Below are positions 29,617 through 38,565 of a DNA stretch of 64,000 nt, piece by piece. Positions within the stretch are counted from its first letter, which is position 1; every line of letters begins with the position of its first letter. The DNA is from Parahaliea aestuarii (GTDB lineage Bacteria; Pseudomonadota; Gammaproteobacteria; Pseudomonadales; Halieaceae). The translations under genes were made by a program, and so were the position numbers. The stretch covers positions 1 through 64,000 of the forward strand of contig NZ_VRYZ01000006.1 in assembly GCF_008064635.1 (NCBI RefSeq), given 5' to 3'. The notes under the pieces were generated by a model that did no database searches, was not told the origin of the DNA, and saw only the letters and a list, made by a program, of their open reading frames with translations.

Positions 29617-31836
29617 TTATGTCAGTACCAGTTCGTCCAGGTAGAGCGGCATGCGCTCCAGCTGCCGGGTTTCCGGGCTGTAATAACGTCGGCTGTTATC
29701 CAGCCGCAGGCGCAGGTAGCGCAGGCGAAGCGCGCCAAGATCGAGCTGAACGGCGCCGTCAGCCGGCAGTGTCGCCCCGTCGACATGCGCCAGGGTTTGC
29801 CACTGCTGATCTTCGCTACTGCCCAGCACTTCGATCGCCGCCGGCCGCGCCAGTCGCCGGTGCGCGCCGGCTTCCAGGTTGAAGCGCAGGGTCGTGAGCA
29901 CCTGGGGCTGTTCCAGGTCGACCACGATATCGGCCAATTCTTCAGCGCAAACGGCCCACTCGTGATAGTGGAAAATGCGCCCGTTGCCGCGGCAGCCATT
30001 GGTCAGCAGAGCGAGTTCCGGCGCCTGCTGCAGCCCCTCCTCACGCCAGCGGTATACCGTCTTGTGCAGCCCCAGGTGGGGAGCAAGTTGCTGGCGCTCA
30101 TCGCCGTACAGGGTGCCGTCCGGGGTCTGGCCGGTGGCGCGCAGCAGGCATTCCTGTTCAATGGGCAACCAGTCTGTGCAGGCCGGGGATGCAGCATCAG
30201 GCGCAGCCCCGTCCAGGGTGTAGCGAGTGATCACGCCGGGGACATCGCTGGCCACTTTCACCCGCAGTTTGCCATCGCGGCGCTCGTCCAGGGTCAGCAG
30301 GGGTTTGCAGTGACTGTCGGCCACCCGGTAGCCGAGCTGGCGCAGGCGGCTGGTCAGCGCCGGCAGACGGCGGCAGAAGTCCGGCCACTGCCGGCCCTCG
30401 CCGCGCCACAGGCTTTCCGCCAGCGCGCACAGGCGCGGCAGGGCGGCATAGCTGACCGCCTCCGGCGTGGCCAGGTACTCGGTCCAGATATTGCCCTGGG
30501 CACCCAGCAGCCTGCCACTCTCGCCCGCCGGTGTGGCCGGGTGGTAGTCATACACCCGGCGCAGGGGGGTCAGGCCGTGAATGGCGGCGGGCTCGTCGAG
30601 GGAGGTGGACTGGTAGAAGTCAAAGTAGACCCGGTCCACCGGGCACATCACCACCGGGTAACCGGCCTGCAGGGCGCGCTCGCCGGCGTTGCTGTTCCAG
30701 CACATGATGGTGGTATCGCGCGACACATCGCCGTCCATCACTTCATCCCAGCCCAGCACCTTTTTGCCCAGACCTTCCAGAATGCCGGCCACCCGGGCGA
30801 CAAAATAACCGTGCAGGCCGTCTTCGTCGCGCAGGTCTTGGTCCCGAATCAGCTGCTGGCAGTGCGGGCAGTTGCGCCAGGCGGTTTTGACCACCTCGTC
30901 ACCGCCGATATGCACATAGTCCCCGGGGAACAGGGCGACCACCTCTTCCAGCAACTGTTGCAGAAAGTGGAAGGTCTCCTCCTTCGGGCACAGGACATCG
31001 GGGAAAATACCGAAGTGGGTCTCCACCTGGTAGGGCTCGCCGTCGGCGCGAGGGCCGCAGGCGTACTCCGGGTAGGCCGCCAGCAGCGCGGCGGCGTGGC
31101 CGGGAATATCCAGCTCGGGAATCACCGCGATCTGGCGCTGCGCCGCGTATTCCACCACGGCGCGGATATCGTCTTCGCTGTAATAACCGCCGTGAGGCTG
31201 CTCCCGGTAGCGGCGGTCGGGGTTCGATGTGTGCCCCTGCACGGTGCGTTCACGCCGGGCGCCAACTTCGGTCAGGCGCGGAAAGCGGCGGCTCGGGAAG
31301 CGCCAGCCCTGGTCGTCGCTCAGGTGCCAGTGAAAACGGTTGAGCTTGTGCAGGGCCAGCAGGTCCAGGTAGCGCAGGATGAAGTCGCGGGGGAAGAAAT
31401 GCCGCGAGCAGTCCAGGTGCATCCCGCGCCAGCCCAGTGCCGGCCCGTCGCGAAAACTGGCGCAGGCGACGGCGCAATCACCCCGCTCTGGCAAGCCCTG
31501 CCGGCTCACCGCGGGGGGCAACAGTTGCAGCAGGGTCTGCAGGGCGTAAAACACGCCGGGCACGCCGCCGCCACTCAGGGTCAGCTGCTGCGGTGTGATC
31601 AGCAGATGATAGTGTTCGGGGCCGGGCAAAGCCGCATCCAGCGCCAGGTACAACGCGGGCGCGGCGGCACTGCCCTCCGGCGCCAGCGCGAGGCTGTGCG
31701 CTACAAAACCGGCCAGCGCCTGCAGCGACGGGTCGCTGGTGTGGACAGCCATTTGCCGGTGCAGTCGGCACTCGCCTTCACCGGCAGCAAAATGCTGTGG
31801 CGCGGGAGTCACCAATGGCAGGGTGGAAAAAGACAT
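29617..31836 (-). CDS. Beta-N-acetylhexosaminidase, glycoside hydrolase family 20
   Basis: The 739-residue enzyme releases GlcNAc from chitooligosaccharides. It has an N-terminal GH20b-type domain, then the catalytic barrel with GWRGMHLDCSRHFFP, LHKLNRFHWHLSDDQGWR and the catalytic Asp-Glu pair in HIGGDEVV. About 200 C-terminal residues form a beta-rich, F5/8-type domain ending in LDELVLT. No signal peptide is visible at the N-terminus (MSFSTLPLVTPAPQHF), so the enzyme may be cytoplasmic or exported otherwise. It lies nine bases after the kinase stop and before the symporter. Confidence 0.93.
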   Translation of the reverse strand: MSFSTLPLVTPAPQHFAAGEGECRLHRQMAVHTSDPSLQALAGFVAHSLALAPEGSAAAPALYLALDAALPGPEHYHLLITPQQLTLSGGGVPGVFYALQTLLQLLPPAVSRQGLPERGDCAVACASFRDGPALGWRGMHLDCSRHFFPRDFILRYLDLLALHKLNRFHWHLSDDQGWRFPSRRFPRLTEVGARRERTVQGHTSNPDRRYREQPHGGYYSEDDIRAVVEYAAQRQIAVIPELDIPGHAAALLAAYPEYACGPRADGEPYQVETHFGIFPDVLCPKEETFHFLQQLLEEVVALFPGDYVHIGGDEVVKTAWRNCPHCQQLIRDQDLRDEDGLHGYFVARVAGILEGLGKKVLGWDEVMDGDVSRDTTIMCWNSNAGERALQAGYPVVMCPVDRVYFDFYQSTSLDEPAAIHGLTPLRRVYDYHPATPAGESGRLLGAQGNIWTEYLATPEAVSYAALPRLCALAESLWRGEGRQWPDFCRRLPALTSRLRQLGYRVADSHCKPLLTLDERRDGKLRVKVASDVPGVITRYTLDGAAPDAASPACTDWLPIEQECLLRATGQTPDGTLYGDERQQLAPHLGLHKTVYRWREEGLQQAPELALLTNGCRGNGRIFHYHEWAVCAEELADIVVDLEQPQVLTTLRFNLEAGAHRRLARPAAIEVLGSSEDQQWQTLAHVDGATLPADGAVQLDLGALRLRYLRLRLDNSRRYYSPETRQLERMPLYLDELVLT

Positions 31837-31845
31837 GGCCGCAGT

Positions 31846-32754
31846 CTATCCCAGCGCCGCGACGCGCGTCCCGTGGCGCGACCGGGCAAAGCGCAGGGCG
31901 CCTTCGTCGGGCTGGCCTTGGGCGGTGATCAGCGCCGCCTGTACATCCCCGGCCAGCCAGGGCGCGAGTTTCGGGCCCAGCCCGCCCAACAGGGCGAAAC
32001 GGCTGACACCGTGGGACAGCAGGCGTCGCGCCAGGGCATTGAGGTAAGCTGCAGCCTCCTCGATAATGGCGGTCGCCACAGGGTCGCCCGCCTCGGCGCA
32101 GGACAGTACCAGTGGCGCCAGCGCGCCATAGTCCCGCGAACTGCGACCGGCCATGGCAGATACCAGTTCCAGGCCACTGGCGTCGAGGGCGTTTTCGATA
32201 CTGGCCAGCAGCGTCGTCGCCGGCCCCAATTGGTCCAGGTGCAGCAGGGCGGCTTTTATCGCCTCCAGTCCCAGCCAGGCACCGCTGGCCTTGTCGCCAA
32301 AGGGGAAACCGTGAGCCCCGTAGTTGTGGCTGCGCCCATTGACGCAGACGTAGCCCACCGAGCCGGTGCCGGCAACGATTACCGCGCCGTCCTCGCCGCG
32401 GTGGGCACCGAGGCAGGCAATGTGGATGTCAGTGGTCAGGTGCAGTTCAGCAAAGGGATGTGCCCAGGCATTCACGGCGGCGAAGACGCTGGGAATGTTC
32501 ACCCCTGCCAGACCGACACCGGCCACCACCCGGGCCAGATCCGCTGCGCCGAGCCCGGCCTGCTGCAGCGCCCCGAGGCTCGCGGCCTCAATGGAAGCCA
32601 GCGCCTGAGCCCGGTCCTGGAAGGGATTGGCCGGACCGGCGGTGACGCTGGCCATGGTCCGCCCTTCGGCGTCCGCCAGCAGGGCGCGGCACTTGCTGCC
32701 CCCACCGTCGATGCCCAGGTAGAGGCGGCCGATATCGGAAGTCATTGAGTTCAT
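31846..32754 (-). CDS. N-acetylglucosamine kinase, BadF/BadG/BcrA/BcrD ATPase family
   Basis: The 302-residue protein has the ASKHA phosphate-binding motif YLGIDGGGSKCRALLADAEG at the N-terminus, a second IVAGTGSVGYV loop around residue 128, and HNYGAHGFPFGDKASGAWLG. This resembles mammalian-type GlcNAc kinase rather than ROK kinases. It would make GlcNAc-6-P for NagA. ATGs at 32754 and 32745 are both possible; neither has a clear ribosome binding site. A terminator-like hairpin separates it from the upstream receptor gene. Confidence 0.9.
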   Translation of the reverse strand: MNSMTSDIGRLYLGIDGGGSKCRALLADAEGRTMASVTAGPANPFQDRAQALASIEAASLGALQQAGLGAADLARVVAGVGLAGVNIPSVFAAVNAWAHPFAELHLTTDIHIACLGAHRGEDGAVIVAGTGSVGYVCVNGRSHNYGAHGFPFGDKASGAWLGLEAIKAALLHLDQLGPATTLLASIENALDASGLELVSAMAGRSSRDYGALAPLVLSCAEAGDPVATAIIEEAAAYLNALARRLLSHGVSRFALLGGLGPKLAPWLAGDVQAALITAQGQPDEGALRFARSRHGTRVAALG

Positions 32755-32780
32755 ACTGTCGATCTACAATTCGTCGCCGG

Positions 32781-32818
32781 AAATAAAAAAGGCTGGTGGG
32801 CACGCTGGCACACCAGCC
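32781..32818 (-). terminator. Intrinsic terminator after the TonB receptor gene
   Basis: On the minus strand, perfect eight-base arms (GGCTGGTG at 32811-32818 read in reverse, pairing with 32791-32798) are followed by TTTTTTATTT at 32790-32781. It lies between the receptor and the kinase gene. Partial read-through would make the receptor more abundant than the enzymes. Confidence 0.85.
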
Positions 32819-32960
32819 AAGGTAGTCAGGGACAGGCCCGTCTTACCACTGGGCGCCACCGCCGCGACGCCCGACACACAACCTGTTGATAAATTTGGAA
32901 GCGCCGGTCCGGGCTCCGGCTGCGCCAGGAGATGGGGCAGCCGGAGTGGACCGCAAAGGC

Positions 32961-35678
32961 CTAGAAGCGGTAGTTCACACCGACCACGTAGCGGGCGCCA
33001 TTGTCGTAAAGACGGGCCTTGCGCTGGGTATCGATGTGGTACTGCTCCAGCTCTTCACCGGTGAGGTTGATACCTTCGAACACCAGGTCGACGTTATCCC
33101 ACACGGTGACGGTGACGTTGGCGTCCAGCTGGCCGTAGTCATCGATGTACATCTCGGAACCGAACTCGCTGAGGCCGTCGTACCACTCGGTGCGGTAGTT
33201 GTAGCTCAGGCGGGCACTGATCCAGCTGTTCTCGAAGTAACCGGACAGGTTGGCCATGTGCTCGGAGGAGCCGGGCACCAGGCCGGAGCCGGGACGGCTG
33301 ACCGGATCGCGGGCGTCACGGCTGTCGGCATCGGTGTAGGTGTAGTTGGCAATTACGCCGAAGTCACCGAAAGTCTGCTGGTAGCTGACTTCCACACCCT
33401 GGACATCCGCACCGGCACCGTTGTTGGGCTGCACGAAGGTGACATCCACGTTGCGATCCAGTTTCGGGTCGTACTGGCTTTCCACCGTGGTGCTGGAAAC
33501 CAGCGAGTTGCTGATGTCCTTCTGGAAGTAGGTCACCGCCAGCATGCTTTGATCGGCGAAGTACCACTCGTAGGCCACATCAAACTGGTTGGCCAGTTCC
33601 GGGTCCAGGAAGGGGTTGCCGCGCACACCGGTACCGGTGTCCAGGTTGGCCGAGGACTGGTTGGCGATCTTGATGTAATCCGGACGCGCCATAACGCGGG
33701 CCGCGGAGAAGCGCACGATGCTGTCTTCGGTAACGTCGAAGGCCACGTTCAGGTTGGGCAGCACCTCGGTGTAGTCGTGGTCTTCGGTGACCTGGCGCAC
33801 ATTGAAGTCGGCACGATCGTCGATTGAATCGACCAGCAAATCGTAGCCACCGAGCTGGTCGATCGTGGCAGCCAGCCAGTCGCCTTCCCAGTTGTAGCCA
33901 GTGGAGCCGACATCGGTCTGCACCACGCGCACGCCGACGTTACCGCGAAAGCCTTCGCCCTCAAAGTCACCGGAGAAATAGGCCGCGTAGATCTTCTCGT
34001 TCACATTCCAGGTGTCCGGCAGGAACAGAATGGTCGCCGCGTTGGCATAGGCCTCTGGCGCGAAGATCACCGACTCCGCCTGCCCTACATTCAGCAGCGG
34101 GTAGGGCGCACCGGATTCGTTGTAGGCATAGTCGCCCAGGGTGCCGGCGTTCAGGTTGCCGTACAGCCAGCGGTTCCAGCCGGAGGTGTCGCTGCCGCCA
34201 CCGTAGGCGGTCGCGTCATCCGAGTGCATGGCGTCGGTGAGCCAGTGGAAACGTGTGCCGTTCTGGAACTGGCCCTTGTCGTGATCGCGGTAGTACACAC
34301 CGGTCTTGAAGGTGTGGAAGATGCCCACGTCGGCGTCAAACTGCAGGTCGAGGCCGGCGTAGTCTTCCTCGTCGGACATGATGCGCTGGTTTTCCATCAT
34401 CCAGCCCAGGCCGCGGCCCAGCAGCTGCTCTTCGGTTTCCGGGCTGCCGCCGATAAAGGCAGTGGAATCCAGGCCGTTGAAGCTGGAGCCGCCCAGGAAG
34501 GCATCGAAACCGTACTGGCGGTCACTGGAGGTACCGCCTTCCGCTTCCGTGTGACCCAGGCGCGCCGTCAGGGTGACGCCGTCGAAGTCGTGCAGGTACT
34601 CCAGGTCCAGGGACTCGGTTTCGCTGTAGGACACGCGATCGATCACGTAGTACTCGGCATAGTTGTCGGCCACCTGGCCGGCTACCACACCGTCGCCAAC
34701 CAGCTGCGCACTGCCGGGATCGATGGTGCCACCGCCCGCCTGGCCGTTGAACCACTGGTAGTTGTTGTGGTTGGTGTTGTTGGCGTCGAGTTCGGAGTTC
34801 AGGTAAGTCGCCGTGAACTGGCCGCGCTCGGTGGGACGCCACTGCCCGGTCGCCAGAGCGGTCTCGCGCTCGCGATCCTGGGTGAAGTAGGCGTCGCCCA
34901 GGGCGCGCGGGTTCCAGACATCACCGCGGCCAAAGTTCTGGCGCTCAAAACCGAGGATCTCCGTACCTTCACGCAGCAGGGTGCGATCCTGCCGGGTCAG
35001 GGAGATGTTGAAGCCCAGCGTCTCGGCGTCGTTTTTCCAGGAATACAGGCCGGACAGCAGCGGATCGACTTCCTCGGAAGTCTCCGAGTACATGCCCTGC
35101 ACCTGCAGCGAGCCGCTGTTGGCTTCCATGTCCAGGGGACGGCGGGTACGCAGCATCACGGTGCCACCGAGCGAGCCTTCCTGAATGTCGGCGCGCGGTG
35201 TCTTGTACACCTCCAGCGAAGACACAATGTTGGAGGGCAGCAGGGTGTAGTTGAAGGCGCGGGACGGGTTGTCCAGCACGAACCAGTCAGCGGACGCCAC
35301 GGCGGCGCCGTTGAGCAGGGTGCGGTTCTGGTTGGGAGAAGTACCGCGAACGGCGATCTTCTCGCCTTCACCAAAGCCACGGGTGACCGATACACCGGTG
35401 ATACGGCTCAGGGAGTCCGCGACATTCTTGTCGGGAAACTTGCCGATGTCGGTGGCGTTGATGGCGTCGACAATGGCCACGGAATTGCGCTTGGTTTCCA
35501 GCGCCTCCTGCAGACTGCCGCGAATGCCGGTAACCACGACTTCTTCCAGCGCCGGGGCACTGTCCTGGGCCTGAACCGAGCCGACCACACCGCACAGGGC
35601 CATGACCGACAGGGAGCTGTGCAGGAAGCGCGAGCGGCTGCCATGCAGCGAACGGATAGTTGATTTGAGTGTTTTCAC
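32961..35678 (-). CDS. TonB-dependent receptor for chitooligosaccharides/GlcNAc
   Basis: The 905-residue outer-membrane protein has a signal peptide ending VQAQ, then a TonB box region (LEEVVVTG) and a plug domain (IRGSLQEALETKRNSVAIVDAI... PDKNVADSLSRITGVSVTRG). A 22-strand barrel ends in VGVNYRF with the terminal aromatic residue. The sequence type is the long TonB receptor class of Xanthomonas/Caulobacter and marine gammaproteobacteria. The start is a GTG at 35678 preceded by AGGGGGA; the longer frame lacks a site and would displace the signal peptide. Operators of the linked LacI regulator overlap its promoter, so import of amino-sugar polymers is the likely role (inference). Confidence 0.92.
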   Translation of the reverse strand: MKTLKSTIRSLHGSRSRFLHSSLSVMALCGVVGSVQAQDSAPALEEVVVTGIRGSLQEALETKRNSVAIVDAINATDIGKFPDKNVADSLSRITGVSVTRGFGEGEKIAVRGTSPNQNRTLLNGAAVASADWFVLDNPSRAFNYTLLPSNIVSSLEVYKTPRADIQEGSLGGTVMLRTRRPLDMEANSGSLQVQGMYSETSEEVDPLLSGLYSWKNDAETLGFNISLTRQDRTLLREGTEILGFERQNFGRGDVWNPRALGDAYFTQDRERETALATGQWRPTERGQFTATYLNSELDANNTNHNNYQWFNGQAGGGTIDPGSAQLVGDGVVAGQVADNYAEYYVIDRVSYSETESLDLEYLHDFDGVTLTARLGHTEAEGGTSSDRQYGFDAFLGGSSFNGLDSTAFIGGSPETEEQLLGRGLGWMMENQRIMSDEEDYAGLDLQFDADVGIFHTFKTGVYYRDHDKGQFQNGTRFHWLTDAMHSDDATAYGGGSDTSGWNRWLYGNLNAGTLGDYAYNESGAPYPLLNVGQAESVIFAPEAYANAATILFLPDTWNVNEKIYAAYFSGDFEGEGFRGNVGVRVVQTDVGSTGYNWEGDWLAATIDQLGGYDLLVDSIDDRADFNVRQVTEDHDYTEVLPNLNVAFDVTEDSIVRFSAARVMARPDYIKIANQSSANLDTGTGVRGNPFLDPELANQFDVAYEWYFADQSMLAVTYFQKDISNSLVSSTTVESQYDPKLDRNVDVTFVQPNNGAGADVQGVEVSYQQTFGDFGVIANYTYTDADSRDARDPVSRPGSGLVPGSSEHMANLSGYFENSWISARLSYNYRTEWYDGLSEFGSEMYIDDYGQLDANVTVTVWDNVDLVFEGINLTGEELEQYHIDTQRKARLYDNGARYVVGVNYRF

Positions 35679-35775
35679 GGGTTCCCCCTTCTCGTTTTGC
35701 TTATTCAAGCGACCTGTACCCCGGTGCCGTACCTGCAGCCTCCGGGAGCGGCTGAGCGTTATTATGACAAGCACA

Positions 35776-35823
35776 TGACAACGTTGTCGGAGTAACCCTA
35801 TTCTTGCGGGACAACGTTGTCAA
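35776..35823 (-). promoter_or_regulatory. Receptor promoter with two LacI-type operators
   Basis: Operator 1, TGACAACGTTGTCG, lies at 35776-35789. Operator 2 has core GACAACGTTGTC at 35810-35821 and lies 33 bases centre to centre from it, about three helical turns. On the minus strand a consensus -35 TTGACA (35823-35818) overlaps operator 2; a 17-base spacer leads to TAGGGT (35800-35795). Operator 1 would cover the start of transcription. The arrangement predicts strong repression by the regulator at 24585. Confidence 0.82.
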
Positions 35824-35972
35824 CAGGCGTGGGCAAAATATTTGAAACAAATTGAAGGGCTGGGGTAGAAGCTGCTTCCGCGACAGCAAACTAGCGAAAA
35901 TTACCTGTTTTTACAGTGCCAAGCGCTGCAGACAGAATGCCAACCGCCCGGGTAAAAGCACGAAAAACCCGA

Positions 35973-35986
35973 TGACAACGTTGCCA
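35973..35986. promoter_or_regulatory. Third, distal LacI-type operator copy
   Basis: TGACAACGTTGCCA differs from the perfect operator at one base and is centred 164 bases upstream of operator 2. It could be an auxiliary site for DNA looping. The rest of the 345-base intergenic stretch 35679-36023 holds no gene that I can support. Confidence 0.6.
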
Positions 35987-36023
35987 AAAGTGGGCAGAGG
36001 ATCCGCCAAATTTGGACAGCGCC

Positions 36024-37409
36024 CTATTCCCTCGCCAGCCAGTCGTCGATGTAGCGATGGGCCAGGTCATGGCCGTTGAACTCGGCGCCCAACACCGCGA
36101 TAAAGGTGAACACGCCGGTCAATTTGCGCGCAATCAGGGCAAAGTCACCCCCGGGGGCACTGAAATGGCGGGTGGCCGCGGAGCCCGCCGCCTGCCGCCC
36201 CACCCGGCGCAGCAGGGCGGAGTGCCCCCAGCGGTATTCACCCCTGCGGTTGAGGTACTGCGGCGGCAGCAGCGCCGGGTCCTCCAGCGGCTCCAGCAGC
36301 TGGCAGCAGAACTCGGCGAAGGTGTCGCGGGCGACATCGCTGCTGTCCTCGCGCAGGCAACCCAGGCCCACCAGACTCTCGGTGAGCGCCTCGCGATCCC
36401 GCGCCATGCCCGCGGATATGGCATTGCCCAGGTGCAGCAGGAAGTCGTCGTCGGGCGCCAGCACCGAGCCAAAATCCAGCAGCACCAGCTCGTCGCCGCC
36501 GCGGCCCGTCGCGATCAGGTAGTTGCCGAAGTTGGGATCCGTCTGCAGCTCACCCCACTGGTACACCTCCAGGAAAAACAGCTCCAGCATGGCCTCGCCC
36601 AGGGCATTGCGGCGGGCCTGGGACAGGCGGGCCACCTCGGCGCGACCGGCGCGGTAGCCGGCCAGGTATTCCATCGCCAGCACCTGTCCCGAACAGTAGG
36701 CGGGCAGCAGTCGCGGGATACGGTAGCGCACGCTGCGCTGCCCGCTGGCGTTGGCCTCATGCACACGCTCACCGAAGCGCTCCAGCATGGACGCTTCCCG
36801 AACGTAATCGACCTCGCTGTGCAACTGCTCGCGCAGGTCCTGCAGCCACTCGTCCAGTTCGCGTCCGGCCTGTACCCAGCGCGCCAGCAACAGCATGCGC
36901 ACCACCGTGTCGAAGTCTTCGTCGATCACCTCCGCCAGCCCGGGGTACTGCACTTTCAGAACAATCTGCTCGCCGCTGTCGCGCACGGTAGCGCGGTGCA
37001 CCTGGGCGATGGAAGCAGCGGCCAGGGCACGGTGCTCAACCTCCAGTTCGTCGAGCCGGGGGCCCAGCTGGGCCTGCAACAGCGGTTCAATCTCGGTCCA
37101 TGGCAGCGCTTCGGTACTCGCCTCCAGGCTGTGCAGGGCCTCGGTGAGCGCCGGCGGCAGGAAGTGCTCACCGAGCAGGGCCATCATCTGGCCGATCTTG
37201 ACGTAGCTGCCCTTGAGGCGGCCCAGTTCGGTGACAAAACGCCTGGCCTCGCGGCGGGCAAAAGCGGAATCCAGCGCCTGCCCCTCCCCGCCCCGCAAAC
37301 GCTGCAGGGCGCCGTCGAGGGCAAAAGCACCGCCGGCGCGCAGCCCCGCCAGCGATACCGACAGGCTGCGGCTGAAGCCACCGCGTTTCAGTCCGCCCCC
37401 CTTCGCCAC
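36024..37409 (-). CDS. ABC1/AarF/UbiB family atypical kinase
   Basis: The 461-residue protein shows the UbiB-family hallmarks: the KxGQ motif in SYVKIGQMMALLGEHF, the Ala-rich loop ALAAASIAQVHRA replacing the usual glycine loop, LKVQYPG with the ATP-binding Lys, QTDPNFGNYL, and LLDFGSV as the metal-binding DFG. Members support ubiquinone synthesis or lipid homeostasis as ATPases or kinases. The frame extends far upstream inside the acyl-CoA dehydrogenase gene, but that part is only overlap. I place the start at GTG 37409, ten bases after the dehydrogenase stop; no good ribosome binding site is visible. It is the last gene of a three-gene minus-strand unit. Confidence 0.82.
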   Translation of the reverse strand: MAKGGGLKRGGFSRSLSVSLAGLRAGGAFALDGALQRLRGGEGQALDSAFARREARRFVTELGRLKGSYVKIGQMMALLGEHFLPPALTEALHSLEASTEALPWTEIEPLLQAQLGPRLDELEVEHRALAAASIAQVHRATVRDSGEQIVLKVQYPGLAEVIDEDFDTVVRMLLLARWVQAGRELDEWLQDLREQLHSEVDYVREASMLERFGERVHEANASGQRSVRYRIPRLLPAYCSGQVLAMEYLAGYRAGRAEVARLSQARRNALGEAMLELFFLEVYQWGELQTDPNFGNYLIATGRGGDELVLLDFGSVLAPDDDFLLHLGNAISAGMARDREALTESLVGLGCLREDSSDVARDTFAEFCCQLLEPLEDPALLPPQYLNRRGEYRWGHSALLRRVGRQAAGSAATRHFSAPGGDFALIARKLTGVFTFIAVLGAEFNGHDLAHRYIDDWLARE

Positions 37410-37419
37410 GGCAAACGAC

Positions 37420-38556
37420 TCAGGCCGCCGTGTCCAGCAGCAGCGCCGCCAGCCGCTTGCGGTGGTGCAGAGCGTCACCGAACTGCTGGCTGCTCCACTG
37501 GGCGCGACGGATATAGAGCTGGGCATCGCATTCGTAGGTAAAGCCCATGCCGCCGTGAAACTGCACCGCCCGGTCGCCGGCCTGCAGGAGGGCGTCGCCG
37601 GCCTGGGCCTTGGCCATGCGGCAGGCAATTTCGGCGTCGCGGCCGAGAGAGCCGTCCTCCAGCAGGGTCGCCGCGTGGTAGACAAAGGAGCGCGCGGAAT
37701 CGATGGCCATCAGGATGTCCACACAGGGATGCTTGAGAGCCTGGTAGGAGCCGATCAGTTTGCCGAACTGCTTGCGGGTCTTGAGGTATTCCACCGTGGT
37801 ATCGAGGCAGGCGCCGGCGCTGCCGGTGGCTTCCGCGGCAGTCAGCAGGGCGCCCAGCAGGTAGAAGTCGCACAGGGCCACGGTGACCTGTTCACCGGCG
37901 ATAATGGCATCCGGCGTGAGTTGTACACCGCTGAAATCCACCGTGGCGGCGCGTTTGGTCTCGTCTATCAGGGTGTGGGGCACAATCGCCCCGGCGGGCA
38001 ACTGATCGGCGCGCACCAGGGCCAGGGCTGGCAGCTCCCGGTGCCGGGTCACCACCACAAACCAGCCGGCGGCCTGGGCATCCGGCACGAAGTGTTTGGC
38101 ACCCTGTAGTACGCCGCTTTCATCGAACAGGCACTGGCACTGGTCCGAACCCCAGTCCGGGTTCTCCAGCAGCGCCACCGTGGCGGGCACACCGGCGGCG
38201 ACATCGGCGAGAAAGGCATCCACCCTCTCCTCCGCCGTGGCACGCGCCACCAGTTGCGCGGCCAGCGTGGTGCTGATCAGCGGCGTACCCAGCAGGGCGC
38301 GCCCCATGGCCTCGGCGATCCCCACCGCATGGCGAATACCGAGACCGCTGCCGCCCACCGACTCCGGCAGGGCCAGCCCCGGCCAACCGAGCCCGACCAT
38401 CTCCTGCCACAGGGCCTGGTCATAACCGAGCGGGGCGTCGAGCTGGGCGCGCACCGCGCCAATCGGGGAACGCTCGCGGCAGAAGTCCCGCGCCACATCC
38501 AGGATCATGGCCTGGTCCTCGTCGAAGGCGAGGCTGGTGTTGTTGATGACCGTCAT
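37420..38556 (-). CDS. Acyl-CoA dehydrogenase family protein, smaller partner
   Basis: The 378-residue flavoprotein-family member has the ACAD C-terminal segment TAAEATGSAGACLDTTVEYLKTRKQFGKLIGSYQALKHPCVDI and RAVQFHGGMGFTYECDAQLYIRRAQ. N-terminal helices begin LAFDEDQAMILDVARDF. It would oxidise an acyl-CoA to the enoyl-CoA. It starts nine bases after another ACAD gene, a pairing typical of heteromeric enzymes acting on bulky acyl chains such as steroid side chains; in those, one subunit can lack FAD contacts. That pairing is inference. Confidence 0.87.
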   Translation of the reverse strand: MTVINNTSLAFDEDQAMILDVARDFCRERSPIGAVRAQLDAPLGYDQALWQEMVGLGWPGLALPESVGGSGLGIRHAVGIAEAMGRALLGTPLISTTLAAQLVARATAEERVDAFLADVAAGVPATVALLENPDWGSDQCQCLFDESGVLQGAKHFVPDAQAAGWFVVVTRHRELPALALVRADQLPAGAIVPHTLIDETKRAATVDFSGVQLTPDAIIAGEQVTVALCDFYLLGALLTAAEATGSAGACLDTTVEYLKTRKQFGKLIGSYQALKHPCVDILMAIDSARSFVYHAATLLEDGSLGRDAEIACRMAKAQAGDALLQAGDRAVQFHGGMGFTYECDAQLYIRRAQWSSQQFGDALHHRKRLAALLLDTAA

Positions 38557-38565
38557 GATTGCCCC

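Noticed and set aside
29473-32748. Very long open frame (over 1000 codons) on the plus strand opposite the hexosaminidase and kinase genes
   Set aside because: It is antisense to two clear genes, has no family motifs and a Gln/Ala/Arg-rich composition typical of reverse-frame reading of high-GC coding DNA.
37410-37685. Upstream extension of the ABC1 kinase frame
   Set aside because: This part overlaps the C-terminal coding region of the acyl-CoA dehydrogenase and encodes low-complexity Arg/Pro/Ser-rich sequence unlike the family.
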